Shown here: in pieces, positions 10,331 through 48,912 of the stretch | How the letters are laid out: every line of letters begins with the position of its first letter | Position numbering within the stretch: position 1 is the first letter of the stretch | NCBI GenBank assembly: GCA_949752745.1 | Contig: OX457034.1 | Span: 4,849,105 to 4,913,104 of the forward strand | DNA length: 64,000 bases | DNA from: Protula sp. h YS-2021 | Taxonomy: Eukaryota; Annelida; Polychaeta; Sabellida; Serpulidae | Direction: 5' to 3' | The notes under the pieces: model-generated | The model's input: the letters and a program-made list of their open reading frames with translations, nothing else | The model's database searches: none | Told to the model about the DNA's origin: nothing | Program-made: the position numbers and the translations under genes

Positions 10331-11690
10331 TTTCTGTAAAATTAGATCTGATGGAAAACGCTGACATTGACATTCCTACAAAACTTAAGAGAACAAAATT
10401 GAATAACACGAGAAAAAAACATAAATCACAGAGCTGGATAGAACCTATCGGTGCATAACATAACTAAAGATGGAGAAGCTGGAAGATAAAATTAAACAAC
10501 AAAAGCAGAAATACGAGATAGCCTGACCAACGAGCAGAATTTAGGTGAGTCACTTCGGAACAGTCCGAAACTGTTCTATTATTACATTAAATCCCTGAGG
10601 AAGGAATCGCTGCAAAAGTAAAGCTACTACGAAAGAAGCAAATAAACTTTTGGCCCCGTTTTCTTTTTCATGCGCCAATAAAGACATGTCAGGCCTAGTA
10701 TCTTTGAATCAAGAATATCCTGATATGCCCCGTTTCTTCTGCTTGGAAAGTATGGAAATATTTGAATTAATATTAAACCGTTAAAATTTGTTGGACCCGA
10801 TCATTTGTCAGCACGTCCTTACAAAATGCGCTGTACAGATTGTCCCAATTTATTCTCATTTTTCACGGAGTCTTAAGGTACCTCAGTGATATCGACTTAC
10901 CGTCAACTTGCTACAATAGTTCCTATGTTCAGGAAAGACCACAAAAAATCTATCAGTGATCTACAAACCAATATTTTTGACAGCAACATCCTCTAAAACA
11001 CTGCATCACTTCCACAAGCATAATATAATTGAGTCGAAGCAACATGATTTTTGTTTGGGTAAGCCCCATGAAACCTAACTCCTCGAAGCCCACTACGACT
11101 TGACGCCTGTGCTGGGAGAGGGATCAAACAAGGTTGACCAAGTAGTACTGGATTTTAGCAGGGCAGTTGATAGTCTCATGAACACGTACTCGCCAAAATT
11201 AAATTGTAGGACATCACAGTCACAATCTTGTATATATCTACTCTTCTTTTTATTCGCACTCAACTTAAGTGTTGATCAACGAAACAAGTTCATAGACTGT
11301 GGCATCCTCTAGCGTCCTTTATGTTCTGCTGTACACAATTTAGGTAGGAGAAGATCTTTCCTCCACCATATGATTGCACCCTGTACAAATACATACCATC
11401 GAGGATCCATGGGTCTGAAAAAATCCAGCTAAAACAAGTGCAACACCCTGCATATTACTCTAAGATGTTGCTACTTTTTCAGACATGTCATTAGAAGACA
11501 TTTCAAGTAATAAGTATACTTAAGCAATGTAGAAATGCAATGACTTGTAAATTGTTATATTTGAAGAGGTTTTCAACATACCATTCTGAAAATTTCACAC
11601 AACGTAAAAGATATTTGCTACAAATACGCAAAACTTAAGTCCATTTCACCACAACGGGCAATTCTGAAGTCTGCGGCACTTTCCAGTTTT
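10330..11690 (+). pseudogene. Degenerate non-LTR retrotransposon (reverse transcriptase remnant)
   Basis: Scattered frames on + show family landmarks in order: an FYYYIKSLRKES-like linker (~10575), a GPDHLSARPYK-like segment (~10795), a remnant of the PIYKKGD...RPIS region (~10910), a remnant of the GFR..ETQLLE region, LLEAHYDLTPVLGEG then QVVLDFSRAVD (11080-11170, the LDFSKAFD motif A), and an LxHxxAPCTNTY-like segment (~11370). Many frameshifts, stops and deletions. Clade probably CR1/Jockey-like; inactive. Confidence 0.7.
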
Positions 11691-11709
11691 CAGGATCTTG
11701 TTTGTCCTC

Positions 11710-11861
11710 TGTAATGTCTTCGTAAAAGCAGATAGAGAGAGAGACGTCTTACTCGTTTGGTAACTTTATTCAGAACCCCCTTGAATCATTCAAATCTGAT
11801 CACGTGATATGGTAGTCGTGCCAAGGTGTAAGCATGAACAACAAACCTATGCATATAAACA
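11710..11861 (-). repeat. 3' LTR of the Ty3/gypsy element
   Basis: Minus-strand sequence begins TGTTTATATGCATAGG and ends ...GAAGACATTACA (TG...CA). It matches 16779-16921 apart from a few substitutions and an 8-bp extra segment (CACGTGAT region, ~11800). Confidence 0.88.
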
Positions 11862-11876
11862 TCTCCCCCTTTTAAG
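11862..11876 (-). promoter_or_regulatory. Polypurine tract
   Basis: Minus-strand AAAAGGGGGAGA immediately upstream of the 3' LTR, the position expected for plus-strand priming. Confidence 0.8.
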
Positions 11877-12735
11877 AAAAAAACTCCATATCTCACCTTC
11901 ACACATGTGAGCGAAAATATGATATCCTATTCGAAAGTTACATTTATCAATATCCATTCATGTTTTATCAATATATATCCCCAAATATCATTATTTTAAT
12001 TGAACTTTACATATTTAACTATACAAAAGTTTTACTTATGCACAAAATATTCAGCACTTCACTATCAACTTTTTGTTGTTTCCCTCGTGTATGTCATGGC
12101 GGCACTTACATACTGGCTGTATTCATACGCACTTCCAATATTAAACTTCATATTGATAATTTAGTATTGCATGTAAATAAGCTTTTAAACATTACTTTAA
12201 CAAATTTCATTAGTTGATTTTGTTTTTCCTTAGAAATTTACACACTTACAATGAGTCAGTGTCAACGATTCCGACAAAGTTTAAATAACTATTTAATCAT
12301 ATTGTAGAGAGCTGAGCTGGAATCTTCCTATTGGTCAAAAAAATAATGGAACGAGAAATTTTGAACCAATAACTTGCGTGAATGTCGAACATTTTTGTTT
12401 AACATTATCCCAAGCACATGCACTGAACAACTAAATGGGAACTATTTCAGACTGATATATAAATACCTCACAAAAACAGAGTTAGTGATTTATTTTCGTA
12501 ACAGCAAATGCTATTTATATTCACTTTGGAGAACAAAATAAGTATCTTTATATTTTAATATTTATATAAAATACACACTAGTTACTTTACACAAAGCTAT
12601 TTACATATACAATTCTAATTTTTACGATGAACATGAGAACAACTCTGTAGGGATTCTACTCACTGGTCAGTGAATCAGGATGAAACAAAAATCGCCCCAA
12701 CTGGCAACACAGGAGAAATTAGACTGGTGAGTGTT

Positions 12736-12972
12736 TTACAAATCTAACTTTTTAGGTTTCACTGACACTCTACCTGAACGAGTTGCTACTACCGTTTTAT
12801 CTTGCCGTAGTATGAGTTTTGGTTTAACACTTGCAGAAGATTTTATTTGCACTAAAGGAGATGGAAACGACACAAGCACAGTTTTATTTTGCACAGATTT
12901 ATCTTGTGGATCTTCACTTTCAGGTAAGTTTGGAGTCTTATTTGTCAAGGACGGTCTTTTCAAATTTTGCAT
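12736..12972 (-). pseudogene. Pol C-terminal tail fragment
   Basis: A Lys/Pro/Ser-rich frame ending in TRSGRVSVKPKKLDL. The TRSGR-x-[VI]-x-[KR]P ending is typical of the pol C-terminus in this retrotransposon group. 11877-12735 between it and the PPT holds no recognised domain. Confidence 0.7.
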
Positions 12973-15146
12973 TCTTCAATCGAGAAATTGCTTCCACAAA
13001 GCAGACCTATTGTCTTTTCGATAGGCATTGGAGTGAATATGGCTATTATTTTGGCTATGACTGGGAAGGATGTGCTTGCTATATCTCCTATACTAGCTGC
13101 GATCAGGCGTCTGGACTGTATAGGACCTTGGATATTCTGTCTTACTGATGATCCTTGCTGGTTTCCATATTGTCTCCTTGTCTGTTTTGATACGGACACT
13201 TTGTCCGTCGGGAAATGGGGCTTGTGAAACACATTCATGTCGTTTGTTATAATTTTTAGCCATTTTCTCTTTGTACTCAGCATCTTGTTTCTGACTAAAG
13301 CATCCTTTGGCCAACAAGGAGCGAGATTTTTCGGATTGGTTGGCACCACTGTCCGGAGTAATCTGCCGAACAAAAGCTTTGAGGGTGGTTGTCCTGTGGT
13401 TGAATGTGGCGTAGTGCGATATAACATTAGTGCAGTGAACGGATCTTCTTGTTTCAAACATTTCTTCGCAATTTTGACCGCCGCTTCAGCCTCACCATTA
13501 CTTTGGCTAAAATATGGGCTGCTGACATTATGAACAAAATTGTAGTGATCACTGAATTCAGCAAATTCCTTGCACACAAATTGCTTTGCGCCATCCGTTC
13601 GGCATTCCAGTGGTATGCCGAAACGGGCAAAAATTGATTTTAACTCCAGAATCACTGTTCTGCTGGTGATATCAGGCAAGTACACCACTTCAATGTATCT
13701 GCTGTAACAGTCAATGATGACCATGTACTGACTTTGTTGGAATTCAAATAAGTAAATGCCCACTTTTTGCCACGGACCTTGAGGAAGTTGGGTTGGAATT
13801 AATGGCTCATGTATTTTTGATGGCCTAATTTCCTCACAAAATGTACAGTTCTGACACATAGCTTGTATGTTGGCATTAATTCTTGGCCACCACACAGATT
13901 GAGACGCAAGCTGCTTTGACTTAACGATGCCCTGGTGACCTGCATGTAACTTCTGAAGCACATCAGCATGCATGGATTTTGGAATCACAATTCTGTCGAG
14001 GTAAGTAAGGACACCTTTATTCACTGAAAAGCACTGTCTACTTGCAAAATATGATTGAATTGACTCCGGAATGTCCCTTTGATACTCTGGCCAACCATGT
14101 AGAGTGTAAGTCATCCCGATCGATAAGTCCGGAGCATTGGAAGATTCGTTGGCGATCTCTTCCAGCTTTTGATCAGAGACTTTCCATGTGCTTTCAACCA
14201 TCGCTACATACTCTTCAACTACAATGGCGATGTCACATTCAGACTGACTTTGGTGAATGTTCCTACTGAGTGTGTCAGCCACAACCAAATGCTTTCCAGC
14301 AATGTGTTCAGCGATACAGTTGAAACGTAGCAGTCGCATCAACAACCTCTGTATCCTGATCGGTGTTTTGTCAAGATCTTTTGTGTTGATGATTGGCACT
14401 AGTGGCTTATGGTCAGTAATAAGTTTGAACTCTGGAAGTCCCAACAGATAGTGCCCAAACTTCTCACAGGCCCACACCAAAGCTAGACATTCTTTGTCTA
14501 TTTGAGTCCAACGCTTTTCCGTCGGTGTGAGACAACGTGACGCATATGCTACAGGCTTCATCTGGCCATCCATCAGCTGCAACAAACACGCACCCAAACC
14601 ATACGAGCTGGCATCGGCTGTGACGAAGATCGGCTTTGTCATGTCGTAGTACGTAAGTACACTGTCAGAAGATAGTAACTTCTTTACGTCCTCAAACGAT
14701 TTCTTCTGTGGCTCGTCCCAGGTAAAAATGTTGTCTTGTTTGAGTTGTTCTAGCATCGGGGACATCACCTGCGATAAATTTGGCAAATATCTCGCCAAAT
14801 AATTTACCATCTCGATGAATCTTCGGAGTTCTGCGACATTCGAGGGCTCCTTCATGTTACAGATAGCGTTCAGCTTATCCGTATCTGGATACATTCCATC
14901 AGCTGAAAATACTTGACCCTGGTATGTAACTTTCGTCATTTGGAAACAGCATTTGGACTTATTGAGCTTCAAACCGGACTCCCTTATCTTGTCTACTACC
15001 TTCCCTAGGATCTCGTCATGCTTGGTAACATCAGGGGCATAGACTAGGATGTCGTCCACATCAACAAACACTCCATCTATGTTCGCTAGGAGTTGTTTCA
15101 AGGTGCGTTGGAATATCTCCGTGCTGGAGTTTAACCCATGCGGCAA
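12960..15146 (-). pseudogene. Pol fragment: RT C-terminal half, RNase H, integrase
   Basis: An uninterrupted 728-codon frame. Early part: the RT palm with VDVDDILVYA, where the usual YxDD reads DVDD. RNase H follows (TADASSYGLGA, CLALVWACEKF, TDHKPL), then the integrase HHCC zinc region (HAGHQGIVKSK ... CQNCTFC) and core with the three acidic residues in IIDCYSRY, RTDGAKQF and SNGEAEAA. After about 13260 the frame leaves homology; the true continuation is in the frame at 13093-13461. The RT N-terminal half is in a different frame (15131-15730). Confidence 0.92.
13093..13461 (-). pseudogene. Integrase C-terminal region in a shifted frame
   Basis: Continues the pol reading after a frameshift: contains LAKGCFSQKQDAEYKEKMAK and a GQSVRIKTDKETIWKPARI segment, the small beta-rich integrase C-terminal fold. 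Overlaps the previous frame by about 370 bp. Confidence 0.65.
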
Positions 15147-15730
15147 ACCATTGAAGACATATCTGCCAAAAGGTGTGATAAAACAGTGTAATGTCTGTCA
15201 TTTTCGTTGATTGGTAACTGCCAAAACGATTGTGAACAGTCTAAGGTTGAAAATACTTTAGCACCAGATGGCTTGGAGGCAATTTCGACCGCAGTAGGCA
15301 TCACAAAACGCTCTCGTTGCACGGAGTTGTTGAGTTTCTTAAGATCAACACAGATCCTGACTTTTCCATTTTTCTCTTCCACCGGCACCATGGGCGCGCA
15401 CCACTGGGTTGGTTCCGTAATCGGTTGAATGATACCATTAAGCACCATACGGTCCAGTTCTTCCTTCACTGGTTTTAACAAAGGTTCTGATATACGCCGT
15501 GGAGTTGCAAGGTTGTAAGGCACTGCGCCATCTTTTAGTCTGATCCTCACCGGTTCACAGCTCTTCATCACACCAAACTCTCCAAATATATCGCCACTGA
15601 TATGTTCAACGAACTGAACAAGTCCCATGGCTGCGGCAACGCCTCTGCTAAGAAGTAACAAACACATACACAGGAAATTTGTATTGCTTCCCCTTGTGTA
15701 GTACCGTCGTATTAAATTGTCCCATAGCAT
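15131..15730 (-). pseudogene. Reverse transcriptase N-terminal half
   Basis: Shows EELDRMVLNGIIQP, WCAPMVPVEEKNGKVRICVD and FSTLDCSQSFWQLP (RT motif A, with the catalytic Asp in TLD). The frame breaks near 15150, where the remainder of RT continues in another frame. Confidence 0.85.
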
Positions 15731-15881
15731 TCACTGGGCCCGATGGACCTGACAATAGTGCAAAACTTCGCTGAAGTTCTAGCCTTGGTTTGATCTTGTT
15801 TAATACTGCTTCTGGAATGCACGTGACATCTGCACTAGTGTCCAGCTTGAATTTAACAGGTAAATTGTTCAAATTCAACAA
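15648..15881 (-). pseudogene. Aspartic protease fragment
   Basis: Retroviral-type protease with FKLDTSADVTCIP, the DT[GS]A active-site signature (here Ser in place of Gly). Overlaps the RT frame by about 80 bp, consistent with a decayed single pol frame. Confidence 0.75.
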
Positions 15882-15973
15882 TACCTCCCACGGTCGAACA
15901 TCAGGGCAATCAACAGCTCCCAGAAAAAATACTGGGTTTTGAATATCATTTGCAAAGTCACAATCATCTTCAG

Positions 15974-16210
15974 TTACTTCATGTAGATCCCTTTTCTTGG
16001 CTCGGCAGGCTCGTTAAAAATGATTGAATTTACCACAGAATCGGCACTTTTTACCTTTTGCAGGGCACGGCTTGCCTGCATGTCAATATCGACAGTTCCC
16101 ACATTGCGATCCTGTTTATGTTTGTTGCATCTTTTGGGGGTATTGTTTACTAACTCGCCCCGAAAACTGTTTCGGTCTGGGATCTTGGAATCCCTTCCGC
16201 CGCACCGCAT
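15974..16210 (-). pseudogene. Nucleocapsid zinc-knuckle region
   Basis: In one minus frame around 16010-16110 there are two CCHC-like knuckles (CGNC ... H ... C and CRFCGKFNHF ... C) interrupted by two stop codons. The open frame spanning this interval is a shifted shadow of it. Confidence 0.6.
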
Positions 16211-16634
16211 CGAGGTTAGACGCAGCTTGTTGACTTGCCATTTGAGACTTTACCATTTCAGACGTCCTGCATATCTCAATGGCATCGGCAAGGCTGAGAT
16301 CATCCTTCAGCTGTAGTCGTTCTGAGCATTCCTTGTCTGCAATACCCACGACCAGAAGATCACGGATCATCTCATCTTTTGCTCTTGCCTCATATCCACA
16401 CGTTTCAGACAGTTCATACAGCGCACGGATGTAAGCCACAACGTTTTCTCCCGGCTGTTGTTTACGTGCATGGAACTTGGCGCGTTCGTGGATTTTATTC
16501 ACTGACGGCACAAAATGAGCCTCAAACCTTGCAAATACAGCATCGTGATTGTTTCGCTCGCGGTCATTTTCAAAGGCAAATGAAATGTAAATCGTCTCAG
16601 CCTGCATGCCCATGGAGTATATAAGACTGGACAC
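16116..16634 (-). pseudogene. Gag (capsid) fragment
   Basis: Frame of 172 codons with SSLIYSMGMQAE, FARFEAHFVPSVNKIHERAK, RALYELSETC and MIRDLLVVGI, the conserved capsid pattern of this group. Further upstream, an ATG near 16760 opens the same gag, but the frame is broken after about 11 codons. Confidence 0.8.
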
Positions 16635-16764
16635 TTGAATTTCTCCCTCTTCTTCTCTCAGCTTAGAGGAAATACGGAATCTGCCAACGGCTTCGCCACT
16701 CTGGCCAGTGCTGTGACTTACTTAAGTCGAAGGCTGTCGTGGTTGAAACTTTGCCATTTTTAAA

Positions 16765-16779
16765 CCACATCTGACACCG
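16765..16779 (-). promoter_or_regulatory. Primer-binding site
   Basis: Minus-strand CGGTGTCAGATGTGG abuts the 5' LTR and resembles the TGGTGTCAGAAGTGG PBS (Leu-tRNA type) of related elements. Confidence 0.65.
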
Positions 16780-16921
16780 TTATGTCTTCGTAAAAACAGA
16801 TAGAGAGAGAGACGTCTTACTCGTTTGGCAACTTTATTCAGAACCCCCTTGAATCATTCAAATCTGATATTGTAGTCGTGCAAAGGTGTAAGCATGAACA
16901 ACAAACCTTTGCATATAAACA
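16779..16921 (-). repeat. 5' LTR of the Ty3/gypsy element
   Basis: Copy of 11710-11861, including AGATAGAGAGAGAGACGTCT and ACTTTATTCAGAACCCCCTT. The inner edge meets the PBS. Confidence 0.87.
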
Positions 16922-17780
16922 CCCTCTTCTGACCTGGATCTATGCATTGACGCGTGGTGGCATCAACGTAATGAGCCGATTTATCCACCATTGTACAATC
17001 CTGTGCGATTGAACCCAAGGCGCGTTCAATTGGGTGCATGTCACAAGGCCAATGTGAGCTCTGGATCTGATTAGCGTGCAACAGATCTGTTCAAATTTCA
17101 GGTACAAGATCGCGCGTTGTTGTGTATAAAAATCGCGGTGCGGTCGTTTTTACAGTACAATAAATTCCGCTTTCTAAGACAGTTTCCTCACAACTCTTTG
17201 ACTAAATGTCAGCACCACCAAAATAAGACCACCCCATGACATGCGTAAGATAAAAAGACATTTGTTTTTGTTTCGAATTTATACACGATTGCGTTCACCA
17301 TAGCCTTAACCGGTATGTTCACATACCGGCTGAACACTGGCTTTTTCCGATGTTATTTCTTCGTACCAGCGCAAATCATTTCTTCTGAAACATTCCAAAA
17401 TCTGCAGGTTTTTGCAAACCTCTGAGCATCATGGATATCATCAGCTTCCAGAAAGACGAGGCAGGCAATGTCGAGATATGTAACCGGAAGACGTAAATAA
17501 AGGTATAATATCTGTTTTAATTTGCATCTGATTGCATATTCATTTAGTTATCTTCGGACTTTAAGTCTCTGGCAAATCAAGTTTAATTCATTCAACATTC
17601 TGTTTATTCTCCTAAAAATATGTATAATTTTTCATTAAAAAACAGGACTCGCAGCACGAGACTTCATGCACAGGTTTGCTTAAATCACAAGGGATCGTAT
17701 ACTTAAAAAAAGACTCGCGCTGACTTTCGGGACAGAAAACCACTGCGTTGCAATCGAATGGAACGAAAAAGGTAAGGAAA
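16922..17780 (+). other. 5' flank / probable 5'UTR and promoter region of U2SURP
   Basis: No gene recognised. Holds a TATA-like GTATAAAAA at about 17125 and a 21-codon open frame near 17431, but neither is tied to a transcript start. The region immediately before ATG 17781 has no minisatellite. Confidence 0.35.
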
Positions 17781-44827
<27,047 letters not shown>

Positions 44828-45740
44828 GACAAGTGTGGTTTTCTGGTGGTATAACCACGATGGCGGTATAACCACGATGGCGGTGTAAGATGAACAGTGG
44901 AGCAGGCACACATTGGGTGGCTTGTCCTCCCGTGCCAGGTCTCCCTCCGCACTTGGTATTGGCGGTGCTGGCCATGACAGCATTGGAACAGTGGTGCCTG
45001 TCTTGTTAGGGGACTATCACTGAGCTTGTGTGGTTGTATAAAGAGGCGTGGGCCCGCGATAAGAGTTAGCGGTGAGAGACACGTGATGACGACACGGAAA
45101 GCGGCGTGGTTGTCGCTCTGCTGTCGAGCACAGGTGTGACTGTGGAGTTTGATTAGCATTTGTAAATTATCACGCCAGAACGAAAAAAGGGCAAAAATAT
45201 GAAGTTCGGCAGCTATTGTTTGAAGCACCTGTTACATAATTTGCAGTTTATCATAGTTTTTCTGAATGAACAAATTCTCGTCACTTTGGATTAAAACCGT
45301 TAAAATCTGCAATTATCGCTCAGATCTGAAGTGATACGCAGGCCAAACAGCTAAACCGTCGGAATGTAATACTGGGATAGTTGATTATCAAAGTGGTTTT
45401 ATGACGAGGCTACGGATTGTCATTAATCTGCCACGCGTTTGTGGTGATACAAAATTTGATTGCATTTCACTAGCATAGAATGGGAAACTTAGGCTTCCTG
45501 GTAAAATACCACCCTCCCCACACCCCCCCCCCCCCCGACACACACACATACCAAACCTACCAACGCCCGCAGTACAAAATAGCTTGCAAAGAAGCAAAAA
45601 AAAAAATGCAGAAGTTGGTTTCGAAATTTGGTCTTGGCGTTAAATATAGTAAGGAAAAAATTAGACGACATATATTAAACAGTAAAATCAGTTGTTCGGA
45701 ATATCTTATGGAAGCTTTGATTGGTGTTTTTTGTGTCTGT
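44828..45740 (+). other. 3' flank / probable 3'UTR of U2SURP
   Basis: No gene recognised. GTATAACCACGATGGCG is doubled at 44850-44880. I see no AATAAA signal in this stretch, so the 3' end of the transcript cannot be placed. Confidence 0.4.
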
Positions 45741-45744
45741 GTTC

Positions 45745-46265
45745 AGCCATCAGTTTTTGTGGTGCGTCTGTTTTGAGTCATCAGTTTTTGTGGTGCGTCT
45801 GTTTTGAGTCATCAGTTTTCGTGGTGCGTCTGTTTTGAGTCATCAGTTTGTGCTTGGTTCTGTCGCCCGTTCCGCTAGACAGTTTTGCTGTGTGTATTGT
45901 ATGGTATTGTATTGTATGGTCAAGTTTTCTTGGTTTTGAATGATTTAACGGCATACGTGAAGTTGAAGGACACTCAGTTCTAGCCCCAGTGGTCAGGCTG
46001 GTGACCATGCCGTGAGGCTGTTGACCGGGCAGTCAGGCTGGTGACTGTGCCGACAGGCTAATGACCGTGCCGTCAGGCTGGTGACCATGCCGTCAGGCTA
46101 GTGAGCGTGCCGTCAGGCTGGTGACCGTGCCTTCAGACTGGTGACCGTGTCGTCAGGCTGGTGACCGTGCCTTCAGACTGGTGACCGTGCCGTCAGGCTA
46201 GTGACCGTGCCGTCAGGCTAGTGACCGTGTCGTCAGGCTGGTGACCGTGTCGTCAGGCTGTGCCT
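45745..46265. repeat. Two minisatellites (31-bp x3; 20-bp x ~14)
   Basis: 45749-45850 repeats CATCAGTTTTTGTGGTGCGT + CTGTTTTGAGT. 45995-46260 repeats GTGACCGTGCCGTCAGGCTG. Confidence 0.88.
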
Positions 46266-46584
46266 TGCGGAACTTCTGTGTTTGACTTTTGCCAGAAAGT
46301 GTCATCCTGGATAGGTTAATGCATTTTGTAGGGGAGGGAGGGAGGGGGTCGTCTCCTGCAAAATCCCGTGACACTTGTGCTGTACTTAGTTTACAAAGAG
46401 AGAGAAGGGAGAAGGGTAGGGGTGGGAGAGTTTGGGGGGTGGGAGAGTTTGGGTTTTAGGGTCGGGAAGAGTTTGGGGGGAGGGCGTTATACTTCTCCCC
46501 TGAAGACAGTTTCTGGAAACAATGGCTTGAGGATTTCGTTATATTGCGTTATTGTTACACCGTCTGAATAGACCAGGTATTTAC

Positions 46585-46720
46585 GGTATTGTAACGGCGC
46601 CATGGCTGACAGCAGAATCCGCGTCGTCGTTCGTGTTAATATAACGGCGCCATGGTCGGCAGCAGAATCCGCGTCGTCCGTGTGAATATAACCTCGCCAT
46701 GTCTGGCAGCGTCGTCGTCG
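46585..46720. repeat. ~45-bp tandem repeat, 3 copies
   Basis: ATAACGGCGCCATGGCTGAC + AGCAGAATCCGCGTCGTC, decaying left to right. 46266-46584 and 46721-47248 show no supported gene. Confidence 0.75.
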
Positions 46721-47579
46721 TCCACGAGCAATGCTTGCAGTGTTGCTGCACGCCGCACTATTCATGGAGCCGCCGTCGCTGCGCAGACCTTGTCGCTGCA
46801 CATGTAGATTTTTCCTTACATCTGTCGTACAGATATTCGTGAACTGGTTTGTTTATTGCCGCTTCATTGAACATAAGATGTAATTGTTACGGAACGATGA
46901 CGTCATTTCTACAAAAACTGAGTTATCCAGGCGGTGAACAATTAAAATAATCCTCAAAAGTTGCAAGGTATATGTGTAGGTTACAGCGAATCTGTCAAAA
47001 ATCAGTCATTGTAATTTTCCGTGAATCTCTTAAACGCTGTGCAAAAGTTGTATATTTGAACGTGTGTTTTTCTAATAATAGTGTTTCTACTCACAAACAA
47101 TAAAGGCAGGTCCAAACTGTCAAAAAATGTCCAGAAATATACGCCGCGTGGCAAGCTTGCTAACCCACAACCTTACAGAGTTAAAAAAAATGAACGATTT
47201 GACGGATTTGTTGTAACGTATCTGTATGTTGATGTTGTTGCTTCACAACAAGTGTTCCATGAGGCTTTTCTCGGCTGGACAGTCGCAGCCTCGTTGTCGA
47301 TGTGTCCGGGGAGGGGTGAAGTGAGAAGCCTGTGGTGCTCCGTCAAGCGCCTTGCTTTAAGAGACAGACACGAGGTGCTGAAATCCCACAAGCCAGCCCG
47401 TACTATGACACTGTGTAACCGCCTTGAGTTTTGAAGGCACAATACGACAGTAGGTGAGGTGTCTCAGTGGATCGATTCACCACGGAATGGTTGAGAGACC
47501 AGTGCAAGAACTGTCTGTCGTCCAGGAACGCACAGTTTCCCACGAACGGTAGAGCGCGGCGCGTATAGAGAAGACGATG

Positions 47580-47815
47580 ATGGACACGAGCCTTGACCTT
47601 GGCGAGACACGAGCCTTGACCTTAGCTAGACACGAGCCTTGACCTTAGCTAGACACGAGCCTTGACCTTGGCGAGACACGAGCTTTGGCCTTGGCGAGAC
47701 ACAAGCCTTGACCTTGGCGAAACACGAGCCTTGACCTTAGCTAGACACGAGCCTTGACCTTGGCGAGACACAAGCCTTGACCTTAGCGAGACACGAGCCT
47801 TGACCTTGGCCTCGA
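47580..47815. repeat. 23-bp minisatellite, about 10 copies
   Basis: GAGACACGAGCCTTGACCTT + GGC, alternating with TAGCTA- and AGC-type variants. Confidence 0.9.
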
Positions 47816-47819
47816 TTTC

Positions 47820-48480
47820 ACAGTCACTTTATCTCGAAAATGGGTAAAGTATAGAGCTGCTTTGACCTCGTGACCTGCTTTGACTCCAACCCCTACACCA
47901 GAATATTTCGTGATCCGGTTTGTGACCTTGAGTTAAAAAAAGATCACGTGACCTCGATTTCGAAGACGGTTAAGCGATAAACATTTTGACCTCATTTTTG
48001 GCGTTGGAACGGAATATAGGTCCAGGCTTCACACATCTGTATGTTATAACGAAAGGGGAAACTTGCAGACGGAGGTCGTGACCTTCGGTTGCGAAGTCAG
48101 TGATCACGTGACAGCTGTTTTTCGAAGATCGTAGGTCGTAAACGTAGTGTTAAGGTCACAGTTAATGATGCGATGTTACCAGGGTCGTGACCTTCAGTTT
48201 CAAGGTCACAGTTGGAACAATCGACCTCATTTTCGGACCACAATATAGTGCACCATATAGGGAAACGTGATCCGAGTCCTGATCTTGAGTTGGAAGGTCA
48301 TTACTCACGTCACCTCTTTGTCGAATAGATAAAGCGATTCTGACCTTTTTATCGGGCTTCTTTCCTTGTACGTTGTGCTGTATTCTGGGCCCCGACCTTG
48401 CGTATTGAAAGTCATGTGACCTATGTTTCGTGTAAGTTCATGGTCGGGTCCGTGAGTTACAAGGTCATAGACCGCCCGAT
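47820..48480. other. Degenerate DNA rich in AAGGTCA / TGACCTT
   Basis: Many GTGACCT...AAGGTCAC pieces without a fixed period; no gene. The same character returns at 55550-57560. Confidence 0.55.
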
Positions 48481-48912
48481 AGTATCATTTTTAGAGTGAC
48501 GAAACGGTTGATTATAGAGCGATTTTGACATTTTCCGTGGACAGCAAGGGCTTTCATCCTGCATGGGACGAATGGTACTGCTTTCATTGGTCTGTGTGAA
48601 CCGAGGCACTGAGACAACTCACGAACGTACCGCATGGCGTTCTCAAAACACAAGGCAGTTACACGATGTCAAAGTATTGGCTGGCTTGTGGGATTTCAGC
48701 ACCTCATGTCTGTCTCTTAGAGCAAGGCGCTTGACTGAGCACCACTGGCAGCTCACTTCACCCCTCCCCGGACACATCGACAACGAGGCTGCGACTGTCC
48801 AGCCGAGAAAAGCCTCATTGAACACTTGAGAGGAGTAAAGTAAGAATGCCGAAGATATGAAAATAAATAAAACACATAAAAACCAAGTCTTTGTTTTATT
48901 GTCTTTTCTCTC

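Larger units (their letters stand above)
11710..16921 (-). mobile_element. Ty3/gypsy LTR retrotransposon, Steamer/Mag-like, decayed
   Basis: A 5.2-kb element read on the minus strand. Two short LTRs (about 145-152 bp), a primer-binding site directly inside the right LTR (GGTGTCAGATGTGG, like the Leu-tRNA type TGGTGTCAGA), a polypurine tract AAAAGGGGGAGA directly before the left LTR, and gag-PR-RT-RNaseH-IN in that order. Flanking 5-mers tcctc / ccctc match at 4 of 5 bases, a likely target duplication. Size, LTR length and PBS resemble the Steamer-like elements of molluscs (inference). Several frameshifts and stops make it non-autonomous. It sits at the edge of the older non-LTR remnant. Confidence 0.9.
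47249..48828. repeat. Inverted repeat pair 1 (~185-bp arms)
   Basis: 47249-47434 and 48640-48828 are inverted copies at about 85-90 percent. Shared landmarks are CTCGGCTGGACAGTCGCAGC and GTGTCCGGGGAGGGGTGAAG. Both arms keep the same open frame (FLGWTVAASLSMCPGRGEV), but no conserved protein is recognised. The ~1.2-kb spacer holds the CACGAGCCTTGACC array. Confidence 0.85.

Noticed and set aside
17120..17135. TATA box for U2SURP (GTATAAAAA)
   Set aside because: It lies about 650 bases before the start codon with no initiator or transcript evidence. Could be chance in AT-rich DNA.
47081..47434. 117-codon plus-strand gene
   Set aside because: Mostly one arm of an inverted repeat. Although the other arm is also open, no conserved protein is recognised.
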